34,190 nt of DNA from Stenotrophomonas sp. PS02298 (GTDB lineage: Bacteria > Pseudomonadota > Gammaproteobacteria > Xanthomonadales > Xanthomonadaceae): positions 1 to 34,190 of the forward strand of contig NZ_JASCOR010000032.1 in assembly GCF_029959445.1 (NCBI RefSeq), written 5' to 3'. The first letter of the stretch is position 1. Every line of letters begins with the position of its first letter. The translations under genes were made by a program, and so were the position numbers. Below the pieces are notes generated by a model. The model had not been told where the DNA came from. It was given only the letters and a program-made list of their open reading frames with translations, and ran no database searches. This document shows, piece after piece, positions 8,495-16,997 of this stretch.

Positions 8495-8752
8495 ATGATC
8501 GACCTCAACCACATTGATGCGCTGGCCCGCCGCCTGAGCGACCTGGTGCCGCCAGGCCTGCGCGACTCGCGCGAAGAACTGCAGGCCACTTTCAAGAGCG
8601 CACTGCAGGCAGGGCTGGGCAAGCTGGACCTGGTCACCCGCGAAGAATTTGAAGTGCAGCGTGCCGTCCTGCTGCGCACCCGTGAAAAGCTCGACGCGCT
8701 GGAACACGCCGTCGCCGCCCTGGAGAACCGCGCCACCGACAAGAACGCCTGA
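8495..8752 (+). CDS. ubiK: Ubiquinone biosynthesis accessory factor UbiK (YqiC/BMFP family)
   Basis: An 85-residue, mostly helical protein. The N-terminal helix (IDALARRLSDLVP) and C-terminal coiled coil (VLLRTREKLDALEHAVAALE) are those of the BMFP/YqiC family, which trimerises and helps the Ubi complex make ubiquinone under oxic conditions. GGAG at 8484-8487 supports ATG 8495 over the upstream in-frame ATG at 8420. comM starts 10 bases after the stop, and the two are probably co-transcribed. Confidence 0.88.
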   Translation: MIDLNHIDALARRLSDLVPPGLRDSREELQATFKSALQAGLGKLDLVTREEFEVQRAVLLRTREKLDALEHAVAALENRATDKNA

Positions 8753-8762
8753 GCGCCGGGCG

Positions 8763-10277
8763 GTGAGCCTGGCGCTGGTGCACAGCCGCGCCCGTGCGGG
8801 TGTGCACGCACCGCTGGTGCAGGTGGAAGTGCACCTGTCCGGTGGCCTGCCCTTCACCCAGATCGTCGGCCTGCCCGAGGCCGCTGTGCGCGAATCACGC
8901 GACCGGGTGCGCGCCGCCATTCTCTGCGCGCAATTCGACTATCCAGCGCGACGCATCACCATCAATCTGGCACCCGCGGACCTGCCCAAGGAAGGCGGTC
9001 GCTTTGACCTGCCCATCGCGCTCGGCATCCTCGCCGCCAGCGGCCAGATCGACCGCAATGCCTTGGCCAACTACGAGTTCATCGGCGAGCTGGCACTGAC
9101 CGGCGAATTGCGTGCGGTGGATGGTGCACTGCCGGCCGCAATCTCAGCCGCCAACGCCCAGCGCTGCCTGATCGTGCCGCCGGGCAACGCTGGCGAAGCG
9201 GCACTGGCCCAGCACGCAGAAGTCAAAGTCGCACGTACCCTGCTGGAAGTGTGCGCTGCGCTGGGCGGCAACAAGCAGCTGCCCGATGCACAGGTACCGC
9301 CAACAGAACCGGCCGCGCCGGCTGACCTAAGCGATGTACGTGGTCAGCAACATGCGCGACGGGCCTTGGAGATTGCCGCAGCAGGCAGCCATCACCTCCT
9401 GCTGCTGGGTTCTCCCGGCTGTGGCAAGACCCTGCTGGCCTCGCGCCTGCCCGGTATCCTGCCCGAGGCCAGCGAGGAAGAAGCACTTGAATCCGCGGCC
9501 ATTGCCTCGATCAGCGGCCGCGGTGTTGATCCGAGTCGCTGGCGGCAACGTCCTTATCGCTCGCCACACCACACTGCCAGCGCGGTTGCACTGGTTGGTG
9601 GTGGCTCGCATCCGCGACCTGGCGAAATCTCTCTCGCGCACAACGGCGTTTTGTTCCTGGACGAGCTGCCGGAATGGAACCGGCACGCGCTTGAAGTGCT
9701 GCGCGAGCCACTGGAGTCCGGCACGGTCACCGTCTCACGCGCGGCGCGCAGCATGGAGTTTCCGGCGCGATTCCAACTGGTGGCAGCAATGAACCCCTGT
9801 CCCTGCGGTTGGGCCGGCGACAGCAGTGGCCGCTGCCATTGTTCTGCAGAAAGCATCCGTCGCTATCGCGCGCGTATCTCCGGGCCGCTGCTGGATCGCA
9901 TCGACCTGCATCTGCAGGTGCCACGGCTGGCACCCCGTGAGCTGCGAGGTGATGCCGCCATTGGTGAGAGCAGCACCGAGGTACGCGAGCGGGTGATGCG
10001 GGCAAGGACGCGGCAACTGCAGCGTGCCGGCAAGGCCAACGCACATCTTGGCCAAGCAGAAACCCTGCGGGACTGCGTGCTATGCGCTGCTGACAGCGAC
10101 CTGCTGGAACAGGCGATGGAGCGATTGCAGTTGTCGGCACGCTCGATGCACCGGATCCTGCGCGTCGCAAGGACGATTGCCGATCTTGCCGGTGAAGCTG
10201 CGATCCAACGGGGGCATCTGACCGAGGCGATTGCTTATCGGCAATTGGACCGTGGTGGTGTTGGGGGTGAGGGATAG
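8763..10277 (+). CDS. comM: Mg-chelatase-like AAA+ branch-migration helicase ComM (YifB)
   Basis: A 504-residue protein that drives branch migration of recombination intermediates during natural transformation. An N-terminal ribosomal-S5/Lon-like domain (LVHSRARAGVHAPLVQVEVH, then GLPFTQIVGLPE) precedes the AAA+ core, with Walker A GSPGCGKT, Walker B GVLFLDELPEW, and the Mg-chelatase C-terminal region ending ARTIADLAGEAAI. GTG 8763 is chosen because it gives the family start VSLALVHSRA; the longer frame from 8649 overlaps ubiK out of frame. Its length matches E. coli YifB/ComM (about 506). Confidence 0.93.
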   Translation: MSLALVHSRARAGVHAPLVQVEVHLSGGLPFTQIVGLPEAAVRESRDRVRAAILCAQFDYPARRITINLAPADLPKEGGRFDLPIALGILAASGQIDRNALANYEFIGELALTGELRAVDGALPAAISAANAQRCLIVPPGNAGEAALAQHAEVKVARTLLEVCAALGGNKQLPDAQVPPTEPAAPADLSDVRGQQHARRALEIAAAGSHHLLLLGSPGCGKTLLASRLPGILPEASEEEALESAAIASISGRGVDPSRWRQRPYRSPHHTASAVALVGGGSHPRPGEISLAHNGVLFLDELPEWNRHALEVLREPLESGTVTVSRAARSMEFPARFQLVAAMNPCPCGWAGDSSGRCHCSAESIRRYRARISGPLLDRIDLHLQVPRLAPRELRGDAAIGESSTEVRERVMRARTRQLQRAGKANAHLGQAETLRDCVLCAADSDLLEQAMERLQLSARSMHRILRVARTIADLAGEAAIQRGHLTEAIAYRQLDRGGVGGEG

Positions 10278-10324
10278 GTTGTTTGGGGGTTTGGTGCTTG
10301 CTTGGAGCCACCGGCAAAGGCTTT

Positions 10325-10431
10325 ACCCCTCCCAAGCCCTCCCCTGCGCTATGCGCAAGGGAGGGGTCAGAGCTCGGCCCCCTGCCTTTTGGCGCAGCCA
10401 AGGGGAGGACTGGGGAGGGGTCAGCTCTTAA
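10325..10431. repeat. Intergenic palindromic repeat (CCCTCCC...GGGAGGG type), copy 2
   Basis: CCCTCCCCTGCGC pairs with GCGCAAGGGAGGGG around a short centre, followed by a second imperfect palindrome containing TTTTGGCGCAGCCAAGGGG. It shares order and sequence with the element at 7871-7969. The open frame from 10302 into the next gene crosses this repeat and is not considered coding. Confidence 0.8.
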
Positions 10432-10499
10432 AGCACCACATTCAAGACAAATCCCAAAAATCCGTTCACCATCGCCAGCAGCCCCCGCAGAGACCGGCC

Positions 10500-12026
10500 A
10501 TGGAACGTATCGAGCGCCCTTACTTCCCGATCATCTACGTCCGCGGCTACGCGATGACCCGCGACGAGATCGTCGAAACCACCTCCACGGCATTCATGGG
10601 CTTCGAGGCCGGTTCCACCAAGATGCGCCAGGCGCAGGACGGCAGCATCGTCAAGTTCGTCTTCGAGTCGCCGCTGGTGCGCTTGATGAAGGATTACAAC
10701 TATCGGGATGTGTACGAGTTCGGCGCCGAGCGTCGCGACCGCATCTCGCCGCGCTGCATCGTCATCCATCGCTATTACGACCCGGCCGACCCCGCCTTCG
10801 GTGATGGCAAGACGCCGTCCATTCCCGATGCCGCCGCCGCGCTGGGCAAGCGCATCGAGCAGCTGCGCGACAGCATCTGCGGCAACAACGCGACCATGCG
10901 CAAGGAGTTCCGCGTCTACCTGGTCGCCCATTCGATGGGCGGGCTGATCTGCCGTTGCCTGCTGCAGAACCCGGACGTGGCCAGCGCCGAGGCGCGGGCA
11001 ATGGTCGACAAGGCCTTCACCTATGCCACGCCGCACAACGGCATCGAGGTCGGTGGCATCAACCTGCCGAACCTGCTGTCGATCAACGACATCAACAACT
11101 TCAACCGCAGCAACATGGGCAAGTACCTGAAAGTACCCAAGGACAAGGTCAACACCTTGGGCGCATCCGGATTTCCGCCCGAGCGCCTGTTCTGTCTGAT
11201 CGGCACCAACGCACGCGATTACGCCGCCGCACACGGGCTATCCTCATTTGCGGTTGGTGCGTTGAGCGACGGGCTGGTTCGTATCGCCAACGCCTACGTC
11301 GAGGGCTCGCCGCGTGCCTTCGTCAATCGCAGCCATAGCGGCTACTTCGGCATCGTGAACTCCGAGGAGGGTTACCAGAACCTGGTGCGCTTCCTGTTCG
11401 GCGACACCTGCGCCACCGCCCAGCTGGACATCACCGCCCTGCCCTTCCCGCCGGAGATCGAGACCGCCCGCAAGCGCGGCAAGAAGATCGAGTCCTCGTA
11501 CTACATCGAGGCCACCGTTGCCCCGCGCGGCGCTTACACCTACGAACTCACCTCGCGCACCCAGGCCAACCAATGCGCCATCCGTCGCGAGTACGGCGAC
11601 ATCTTCGACGCACAGAGCAACCTGCTGAAGGACAAACGCTCGACCGTGCTGTTCTCGGTATTCCTGGACAGCAGCAAGATCCTGGCCGGCAGCGAAATCG
11701 CGTTCTCGATCGATCTGGCGGTCAGCAATGCCGGTTATCAGGTGGACGGCGCGCTGTTCCTGAAGAACCACATCCCGGGTGAGTACCTGTTCCGCAACAC
11801 ACTGGTGGTCTTCGCCAAGCCCGACGATGCAGGCGGCTGGCGCCTGCGTTATGTCTGGAGTGACGACCAATGGGCAGGCGGCCCGAAGAATGAAGCCGAA
11901 CTGGATACCGCCCGCACCAAGGCGATCGGCATCAACCAGCAGGCACCGAACATCTTCGCGATACCGCTGCAGTCAGCCAAAGGCTTCAACGCCGAGTTGA
12001 AGCTTTCGCTCTCCGACTGGCATTGA
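10500..12026 (+). CDS. Alpha/beta-hydrolase (lipase/esterase-like) with C-terminal extension
   Basis: A 508-residue protein without a signal peptide. Residues about 8-350 form an alpha/beta-hydrolase domain with nucleophile-elbow S145 in VAHSMGGLICR. D in ALSDGLVRI and H in NRSHSGYFG are likely partners, and the ATPHNG stretch follows the usual order in lipases and PGAP1-like hydrolases. The C-terminal 150 residues are beta-rich and not recognised. ATG 10500 is chosen because the upstream frame crosses a non-coding repeat; there is no strong ribosome binding site. It is a cytoplasmic hydrolase unless exported by a dedicated route (type VI lipase effectors also lack signal peptides, but no T6SS gene is near). 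The substrate is unknown. Confidence 0.75.
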   Translation: MERIERPYFPIIYVRGYAMTRDEIVETTSTAFMGFEAGSTKMRQAQDGSIVKFVFESPLVRLMKDYNYRDVYEFGAERRDRISPRCIVIHRYYDPADPAFGDGKTPSIPDAAAALGKRIEQLRDSICGNNATMRKEFRVYLVAHSMGGLICRCLLQNPDVASAEARAMVDKAFTYATPHNGIEVGGINLPNLLSINDINNFNRSNMGKYLKVPKDKVNTLGASGFPPERLFCLIGTNARDYAAAHGLSSFAVGALSDGLVRIANAYVEGSPRAFVNRSHSGYFGIVNSEEGYQNLVRFLFGDTCATAQLDITALPFPPEIETARKRGKKIESSYYIEATVAPRGAYTYELTSRTQANQCAIRREYGDIFDAQSNLLKDKRSTVLFSVFLDSSKILAGSEIAFSIDLAVSNAGYQVDGALFLKNHIPGEYLFRNTLVVFAKPDDAGGWRLRYVWSDDQWAGGPKNEAELDTARTKAIGINQQAPNIFAIPLQSAKGFNAELKLSLSDWH

Positions 12027-12066
12027 ACACTCGCCGTGCCCCGCCGTATCGGGCGCTGGACCAGCA

Positions 12067-13482
12067 TCAAGCCAGGACCGCGGCCTGGTCCATCTCCTCA
12101 CGCAAGCTGTCGACGAAAACGCTGTCATTCAAATAGGCAACGTTCAAGCGTGTCCACGGCGACACCTGCTCGGAGTCGATGTTGAAGAACGCGCCCGGCG
12201 CCAGCACAACACCGCGTGACAGCAAGCGTGCGGTCAGCGTGCGGGTATCGTCGATGCCATCGAAGCGTGCCCACAGGTACAGGCTTTGTTCCGGCGTCGC
12301 GTAGACGGTTGCATCCAGCCGATTCAACACCTCCAGCCCTTCCGCGGTGGCGGCGCGCGCCCGGTCCTGCAAGCGCCCGACATGGCGCAGGAAGTTGCCT
12401 TCGCGCAGGATAGCCTCCAGCACGCGTTCTCCATACTCGCTGCTGCCGATGTGCAGCAGCATCTTCAGGTCGGCCAGCTCTTCAATGTGTGCGTTCTCGC
12501 CGGCGATGAAGCCGCTGCGCAATGCCGCCGACACCGACTTCGAGAAGCTGCCTACATACAGGGTATTCCTGAACTGCGACAACGAGGACAGGCGGAACGC
12601 CGAATTCGGCTTGAAATCGGCCATCGCGTCGTTCTCGACAATCAGCACGTTGTGCGCCGCCGCCAGCTCCAGCAAGCGCTTGCCGACTTCTGGCGCCACA
12701 TCGGTACCGGTCGGGTTGTGCGCGGTGGTCTGCATGAAGAAGACACGCGCCTTGCTGGCCAGCAGCGCCGCCTCGAACTCGGCAAGATCGGGACCGTCCA
12801 CACGGCGTGTGATGGCGATCGGCTTCGCGCCTTGCAGTTGCAGCTTGCCGAACAGCGGGTAGTAACCCGGCTGCTCAACCAACACCGTATCGCCCGGCGC
12901 GACGTAGCGCCGGATGATCAGGTCCAGCGCATGATTTGCGCCAAAGGTAGTCACCAGCTGCCGCGGACCAAGCTCCATGCCATGCATGGCCATGCGCCGG
13001 ATCAACTGCTGCCGCAACGGCAGGTAGCCGTAACGGTTGCCGTATCGAAACAAGCTGCCGATGCCACTGCGCGCGACCTGCCGATGGAAGCGATCAAGTC
13101 GCATATAGGTCAACCAATCAACCGGCGGAAATCCCTCGGCCAGATGTGATCGCCCCGGCTCACGGATGGCCTGTTGGCGCATCATCCACAACGTGTCGAT
13201 AACCCTGCTGTAACCAACGGGCTCCTCATCAACATCCCGTTCCGGCGGCGCTTCCACGCCGCGCACAAAAAATCCCTTGCCGTGCTGCGCCTCCACCAGC
13301 GCCCGCTCGCCAAGCAGGTCGAACGCCGAGATCACAGTGTTCTTCGAATAACCATTCAATCGCGCGTACTCACGCAAGGATGGCAGCTTGTCTCCTGGCT
13401 TCAGCACACCGGCAAGGATCTGACGACCGATGTCCATCGCAACTTTTTCCGCTAGTGAAATCTTCCGTGGTTCAGAGCGCAT
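12067..13482 (-). CDS. MocR-type transcriptional regulator (GntR HTH plus aminotransferase domain)
   Basis: A 471-residue fusion of a GntR winged helix (about 8-75; LPSLREYARLNGYSKNTV) and a fold-I aminotransferase domain (about 110-465). PLP site residues are K315 (GSFSKSVSAALRSGFI), D285 and the HNPTGT motif at 255-260. MocR proteins sense PLP or amino-compound ligands and usually control a divergent neighbour. Here that is the HMG-CoA-reductase-like/lyase-like pair at 13654-15908, across a 171-bp spacer. A weak TTTACA-like -35 for this gene lies at 13545-13540 on the minus strand. A PLP aminotransferase with catalytic activity of its own cannot be excluded. Confidence 0.88.
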   Translation of the reverse strand: MRSEPRKISLAEKVAMDIGRQILAGVLKPGDKLPSLREYARLNGYSKNTVISAFDLLGERALVEAQHGKGFFVRGVEAPPERDVDEEPVGYSRVIDTLWMMRQQAIREPGRSHLAEGFPPVDWLTYMRLDRFHRQVARSGIGSLFRYGNRYGYLPLRQQLIRRMAMHGMELGPRQLVTTFGANHALDLIIRRYVAPGDTVLVEQPGYYPLFGKLQLQGAKPIAITRRVDGPDLAEFEAALLASKARVFFMQTTAHNPTGTDVAPEVGKRLLELAAAHNVLIVENDAMADFKPNSAFRLSSLSQFRNTLYVGSFSKSVSAALRSGFIAGENAHIEELADLKMLLHIGSSEYGERVLEAILREGNFLRHVGRLQDRARAATAEGLEVLNRLDATVYATPEQSLYLWARFDGIDDTRTLTARLLSRGVVLAPGAFFNIDSEQVSPWTRLNVAYLNDSVFVDSLREEMDQAAVLA

Positions 13483-13653
13483 AGGAATCCATACAAATTT
13501 CTTCGGGGGCGCTCACTGTATCTATGCGCCAACGCACGCTGTAAAGAGCATAAACAGACATTTTGATATGAATTGGCAGACACGCCCCTGCAGCATATCT
13601 GTACGGAAAAACTGTACCTTCCGCCCGCACGCTTCAGAGCACACGACGTTCCG
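13483..13653. promoter_or_regulatory. Divergent control region between the mocR-like gene and the HMGR-like operon
   Basis: This A/T-richer spacer holds two CTGTAC copies at 13599-13604 and 13612-13617 (13 bases start to start) and related CTGTA words at 13516-13520 and 13539-13543. Directly repeated boxes of this kind are typical MocR operators. A TTTACA element on the minus strand (13545-13540) could be the -35 of the regulator gene. The exact promoters are not certain. Confidence 0.4.
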
Positions 13654-14952
13654 ATGATTGAGCAATGCTCGATGCAAATGAATCGACCGGGGCAATCACC
13701 GTTGAACGCAACCAATGCACATTCAGAGAAAGCAGCATCATCCGATTCAACGCCAGCAATAGCGCACATTCCGCGCAAACCAGGCACTGACATAAGACTG
13801 GACAGCGCTTCCGAAGCAGCCGCTGCGAATGACGCCGTTCCAATGCCTGTGAACCAGCACATACATTCGGATCAGCCAATCACCTTCATCGACGAAGTGC
13901 CGATCAACGGCACGAATCAGCGAGTTGCAGTCGCGGAGCGTCAGCCGGGACAGGCACACATCCTGCAACGCATTACCCAGCTCTCGCATCCAACCGGTGG
14001 ATTTCATGTGTTTGGTGCCGCCCGGCTGCTGCGTGCCAGCGTCCAGTTCAGCGCGATCCGCGACGTGCATGGTGCGCGCAAGCAAGTACTGCAGCTACGC
14101 AACCAGCTGGTCGGACTCGTCAACGCGATGAACCCTGGACTCGTCTCCGGTGGCGGCGGCTGCAAGGAGCTTGAAGCAGTGGCGCGCATGAGCAGCGCCA
14201 TGGAGCCGCAGCTGGAAATTTCAGTTCTTTTGGAAATCCCAGATAGATCTGACATCCGGGTCATCAACGAGCTGATCGAGAAGTTGGCACCTTTGATTGA
14301 GCAGTTGACCATGGGGACGAAGACGGGGGCGTCAACCACCGAGGTCGCCAGTCACCAGCTGCTACGCGCGCAGGTGGCTTTCGACCCGGGCACCTTTTCG
14401 CTTGCAGCCGCCGCAGGCTATGCGCTGGCGGGACGTATCGTTGATCTTCACAATTTCACCTGCCTGGCCAGGGAGCGCGTCCACAAGCGCAACGCGGACA
14501 TTCTCGCAACCGCGAATTCCGTGCTTGCTGCCACTGGAGCTGCGAGCGGCAACAAGCGCACTACCTGGACAGCCGTCGACGACCCCGGGGTGCCGCTGGT
14601 GACCTGGTACCGCGATCACCACGGTCGTCTGGCGGGACGAATCTCGCTGCCGCTGCAGGCGGACGCAGACTACACCGGCACTGCGACGCGCGACGCAGCC
14701 AAGGTTCCGTTTACGTATCCACTCACTCCCGCCGTCGCGGCGATCGGTTTGGCGCAGAGCCTGGTCAACCTGCATGCACATGCTGCCGAGGCGGTCGCTC
14801 AGGGTGATCCCGGCCAACACGCCTACGACCTGGCATTGCTGGCAGGCGCCATCGACAGTGAGATCGTTCACGTGGTCAACGCCCAGTTGTCCGCGCAGAG
14901 CATCCACCTGGATCTCGCGATAACTGCGCTCGACAAGTTGCGGCGGCGATGA
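13654..14952 (+). CDS. Class II HMG-CoA reductase homologue with altered active site
   Basis: 432 residues, the length of class II (degradative) 3-hydroxy-3-methylglutaryl-CoA reductases (P. mevalonii enzyme 428). The fold signature is clear: a GG(F) turn (TGGFHVFGAARLL), SGGGGCKELE at 165-174, LVTWYRDHHGRLAGRISLPL, and the C-terminal AIGLAQSLVNLHAHAAE...QHAYD. Hand alignment keeps the catalytic Glu (E54) and His (H389). The catalytic Lys (HNKGI in the family) aligns with A281, the catalytic Asp (ATGND) with A297, and the NAD motif DAMGAN has become DRSDIR (197-202). It is therefore either a pseudoenzyme or an enzyme with changed chemistry. Start codons at 13654, 13672 and 13678 are all possible, and the first 50 residues are low-complexity and lower in GC. 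The stop overlaps the next gene by 4 bp. Confidence 0.75.
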   Translation: MIEQCSMQMNRPGQSPLNATNAHSEKAASSDSTPAIAHIPRKPGTDIRLDSASEAAAANDAVPMPVNQHIHSDQPITFIDEVPINGTNQRVAVAERQPGQAHILQRITQLSHPTGGFHVFGAARLLRASVQFSAIRDVHGARKQVLQLRNQLVGLVNAMNPGLVSGGGGCKELEAVARMSSAMEPQLEISVLLEIPDRSDIRVINELIEKLAPLIEQLTMGTKTGASTTEVASHQLLRAQVAFDPGTFSLAAAAGYALAGRIVDLHNFTCLARERVHKRNADILATANSVLAATGAASGNKRTTWTAVDDPGVPLVTWYRDHHGRLAGRISLPLQADADYTGTATRDAAKVPFTYPLTPAVAAIGLAQSLVNLHAHAAEAVAQGDPGQHAYDLALLAGAIDSEIVHVVNAQLSAQSIHLDLAITALDKLRRR

Positions 14953-15908
14953 TGGACAGCCACGATGAAGCCCAGGAAGATCATGTCCGCATCATCGAGC
15001 TTGGCGCGCGCAGTTGCCTTGAGCGCCAGACCAAGGCACTGCCGGCCATGGTCCGCATGAACCTGATCGAATTGCTGGAATCGGCCGGCATCAGGGAAAT
15101 CGAACTGGGCTCGTTCACCTCACCACGCCGGGTGCCGCAGATGGCCGATACCGCGGCGCTATGCACGCTGCTGGGGCCAGCGCCGATTGACCGCGTCCGC
15201 TCCGCGCTGGTTTCGGACATGACGGGGCTGGAGATGGCAGTCACCAACGGCTTCCGTGATATCACCATCACTGCGGCCGCATCGGATGCCTATTGCCGCG
15301 CAATACTCAACTGCAACATCAGCGAAAGCCTGCGCCGTGCTGACGAGATCAGCGAGCATGCCTTGGCACTCGGCATCCAGGTCCGTGCCACGTTGGCGAC
15401 GGTCATCCATTGCCCCTACGGTGGAGCGGTGACGACGGCGGAGGTCATCCGTATCGTGCGCACGCTCTACCATATGGGCTGCCGTGAGATCAGCCTGTGC
15501 GATACCACAGGCAGGGGTACCCCAGCGTCGGTTGGTGTGCTGCTGCGTGCCTGTGCCAGCGAAGTGCCGATGCACCGCGTGGCCATGCACTTCCATGACA
15601 CCTTCGGCCTGGCCATCGCCAATGTCATCGAAGCACTGGAACATGGCGTGCGCGCGTTCGATGGCGCTGTTTCCGGGCTTGGCGGTGACAGCCATGCTCC
15701 GGGTGCGGCAGGCAATCTGGCTAGCGAAGACCTGGTCTATCTGTTCTCCGGACTGGGGATCAGCTGCAACGCCGATCTCGACGGCCTGCTGCTGGCCGCT
15801 GACTACATCGACTGCGTGCTTGAGCGCAGCACCGGGTCGCGCGTGGGTCGGGCGCTGCGGGCGGGAAGAAAGCAAAGCAAGGACACGGCTAGAATCTGGA
15901 CGGGATGA
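14949..15908 (+). CDS. HMG-CoA lyase homologue (DRE-TIM metallolyase fold) lacking catalytic Cys and metal-ligand Asp
   Basis: 319 residues with the TIM-barrel layout of 3-hydroxy-3-methylglutaryl-CoA lyase: IELGSFTSPRRVPQMAD (51-67), SLCDTTGRGTP (182-192), HFHDTFGLAIAN (214-225, both metal-binding His kept), and GLGGDSHAPGAAGNLASEDLVYLF (243-266). Genuine lyases have RDG near the N-terminus and GLGGC at the catalytic loop. Here the first reads ARSCLE (R21 kept, metal-ligand Asp replaced by S22) and the second GLGGDS (catalytic Cys replaced by D247). N256 of the GN motif is kept. It overlaps the reductase-like gene by ATGA, so the two are made together. Its chemistry is probably not classical HMG-CoA cleavage; another acyl-CoA or aldol-type substrate, or a non-catalytic role, is inferred. 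Confidence 0.78.
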   Translation: MMDSHDEAQEDHVRIIELGARSCLERQTKALPAMVRMNLIELLESAGIREIELGSFTSPRRVPQMADTAALCTLLGPAPIDRVRSALVSDMTGLEMAVTNGFRDITITAAASDAYCRAILNCNISESLRRADEISEHALALGIQVRATLATVIHCPYGGAVTTAEVIRIVRTLYHMGCREISLCDTTGRGTPASVGVLLRACASEVPMHRVAMHFHDTFGLAIANVIEALEHGVRAFDGAVSGLGGDSHAPGAAGNLASEDLVYLFSGLGISCNADLDGLLLAADYIDCVLERSTGSRVGRALRAGRKQSKDTARIWTG

Positions 15909-16383
15909 GCTGGTTCGGTTGCTGCCGCTGTTGCATGACATCCAGCCCAGGCAGCGGCCGCCGTGGAACCCGTTGCCCGTGCGCGGCCGGCCCACGGCGT
16001 TGACGTGCACGCAGTCGTGCCAGATCAGCCCAGCCTGCTCCGTTGCCGGTGGCAGTCGCATGGCGCCTGCAACGCTCGCCTCCTTCATTTCCACGGAACC
16101 GCCAAGGTTCTGCCATGTGCCATGTGCCATGGCGGCCTGGAACACTGCCAGCCCAGGCGCGGAACTGACACGCCATCGGCGATGAACGTATGATGTGCCG
16201 GTCAGCGAGCATAGCGGCCAGCCGACCACCCGATGCCGGCGCCGAGCGCCGTGGAGAGATTCCCATGCCGCTGCTGTCAAACCACGCGCCACGCTGGCGA
16301 AAGCAACGCCATGCGCCGGCCCTGCCCCACATCGCGCCTGCCTGCATGTCTCAACTGCATGCCACCGCCGGCTGCCAGCACTG
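15909..16383. other. Intergenic region with no supported gene
   Basis: 475 high-GC bases between the lyase-like gene and the sigma factor. Open frames exist on both strands but have no recognisable domain, no start with a ribosome binding site, and arginine/serine-rich translations typical of shadow frames. It contains a short tandem run of GTGCCAT-type words (16111-16132). No Fur box or ECF promoter like those further on was found by eye. Confidence 0.5.
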
Positions 16384-16890
16384 ATGACTGCGCCGAGCTC
16401 GCGCCTGATTGATGCCTTCCTTGGCCTGTACGGCGAGTTGAAGCGGCACCTGCGGCGACGTACGGGCGACAGCAGTCGTGCCGAAGAGGTCATGCAGGAA
16501 ACCTACCTGCGCCTGCTCGAGACCGACAGCCGTTTGCAGCAGGAGCAGATCCGCGACCAGCGCGCTTTCATTTTCCGCGTTGCCGGCAATCTCGCCATCG
16601 ACGTGGCGCGTCGTGAGCAGCGCGCAGGCGGCAACGGCGAACCTGACCCCCAGCAGGCCGACCCTGTCGCCGGCCCGGAGCGCAATGCCATCGCCCAGGA
16701 CCGCCTGCGGCAGCTCGATGAGGCCTTGCGCGAGCTGCCGCCCAATGCGCGCCTGGCCTTGCTGCTGTTCCGCGTCGACGGCCTGTCGCATGCATTGATC
16801 GCGCGCCGGCTTGGCGTATCCGAGAGCATGGTGGCCAAGTACCTGGCGCAGGCGCTGCGGCATTGTCGCGACCGCCTTGGGCCAATATGA
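16384..16890 (+). CDS. FecI-family ECF sigma factor (haem island, module 1)
   Basis: 168 residues with region 2 (about 5-75; EEVMQETYLRLLE, and FRVAGNLAIDVARR) and region 4 (about 105-165; ALRELPPNARLALLLFRVDGLSHALIARRLGVSESMVAKYLAQAL). This is the FecI group, which directs RNA polymerase to iron/haem receptor genes after a signal from the FecR protein. ATG 16384 is taken because family members begin a few residues before LIDAFLGLYGELKRHLRRR; the frame is open further upstream without family character. The fecR-like gene follows after 107 bases containing a putative ECF promoter, so it can be expressed separately. No Fur box was seen upstream. Confidence 0.88.
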   Translation: MTAPSSRLIDAFLGLYGELKRHLRRRTGDSSRAEEVMQETYLRLLETDSRLQQEQIRDQRAFIFRVAGNLAIDVARREQRAGGNGEPDPQQADPVAGPERNAIAQDRLRQLDEALRELPPNARLALLLFRVDGLSHALIARRLGVSESMVAKYLAQALRHCRDRLGPI

Positions 16891-16922
16891 GGACAATGAT
16901 GGAAGATGATCACTGCAGCCAC

Positions 16923-16955
16923 TGCAACTTTGGCATTGGCGAAACGTCTTATAGG
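16923..16955 (+). promoter_or_regulatory. Putative ECF-sigma promoter in front of the fecR-like gene
   Basis: TGCAACTTT (16923-16931), a 13-base spacer, then CGTC (16945-16948) followed by TTATAGG (16949-16955). The same pair of blocks with the same spacer precedes the receptor gene at 18036-18067, and CGTC is a common -10 core of ECF promoters. Transcription would start roughly 35-40 bases before the ATG at 16998. The element is deduced from the repeat, not from a known consensus for this sigma factor. Confidence 0.6.
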
Positions 16956-16997
16956 TAGACACCCCCTTTTCCAGCGCAGCCCCCTAGCCACGCCACG

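Noticed and set aside
10302-10499. Longer form of the alpha/beta-hydrolase from 10302
   Set aside because: It would translate an intergenic palindromic repeat; hydrolase-like sequence begins after ATG 10500.
16111-16132. GTGCCAT tandem run as a regulatory element
   Set aside because: Only about three imperfect copies, with no link to a promoter or gene start that can be supported.
15889-16347. 152-codon minus-strand open frame between the lyase-like gene and the sigma factor
   Set aside because: Arg/Gly/Trp-rich composition, no recognisable domain or ribosome binding site; looks like a shadow frame of high-GC DNA.
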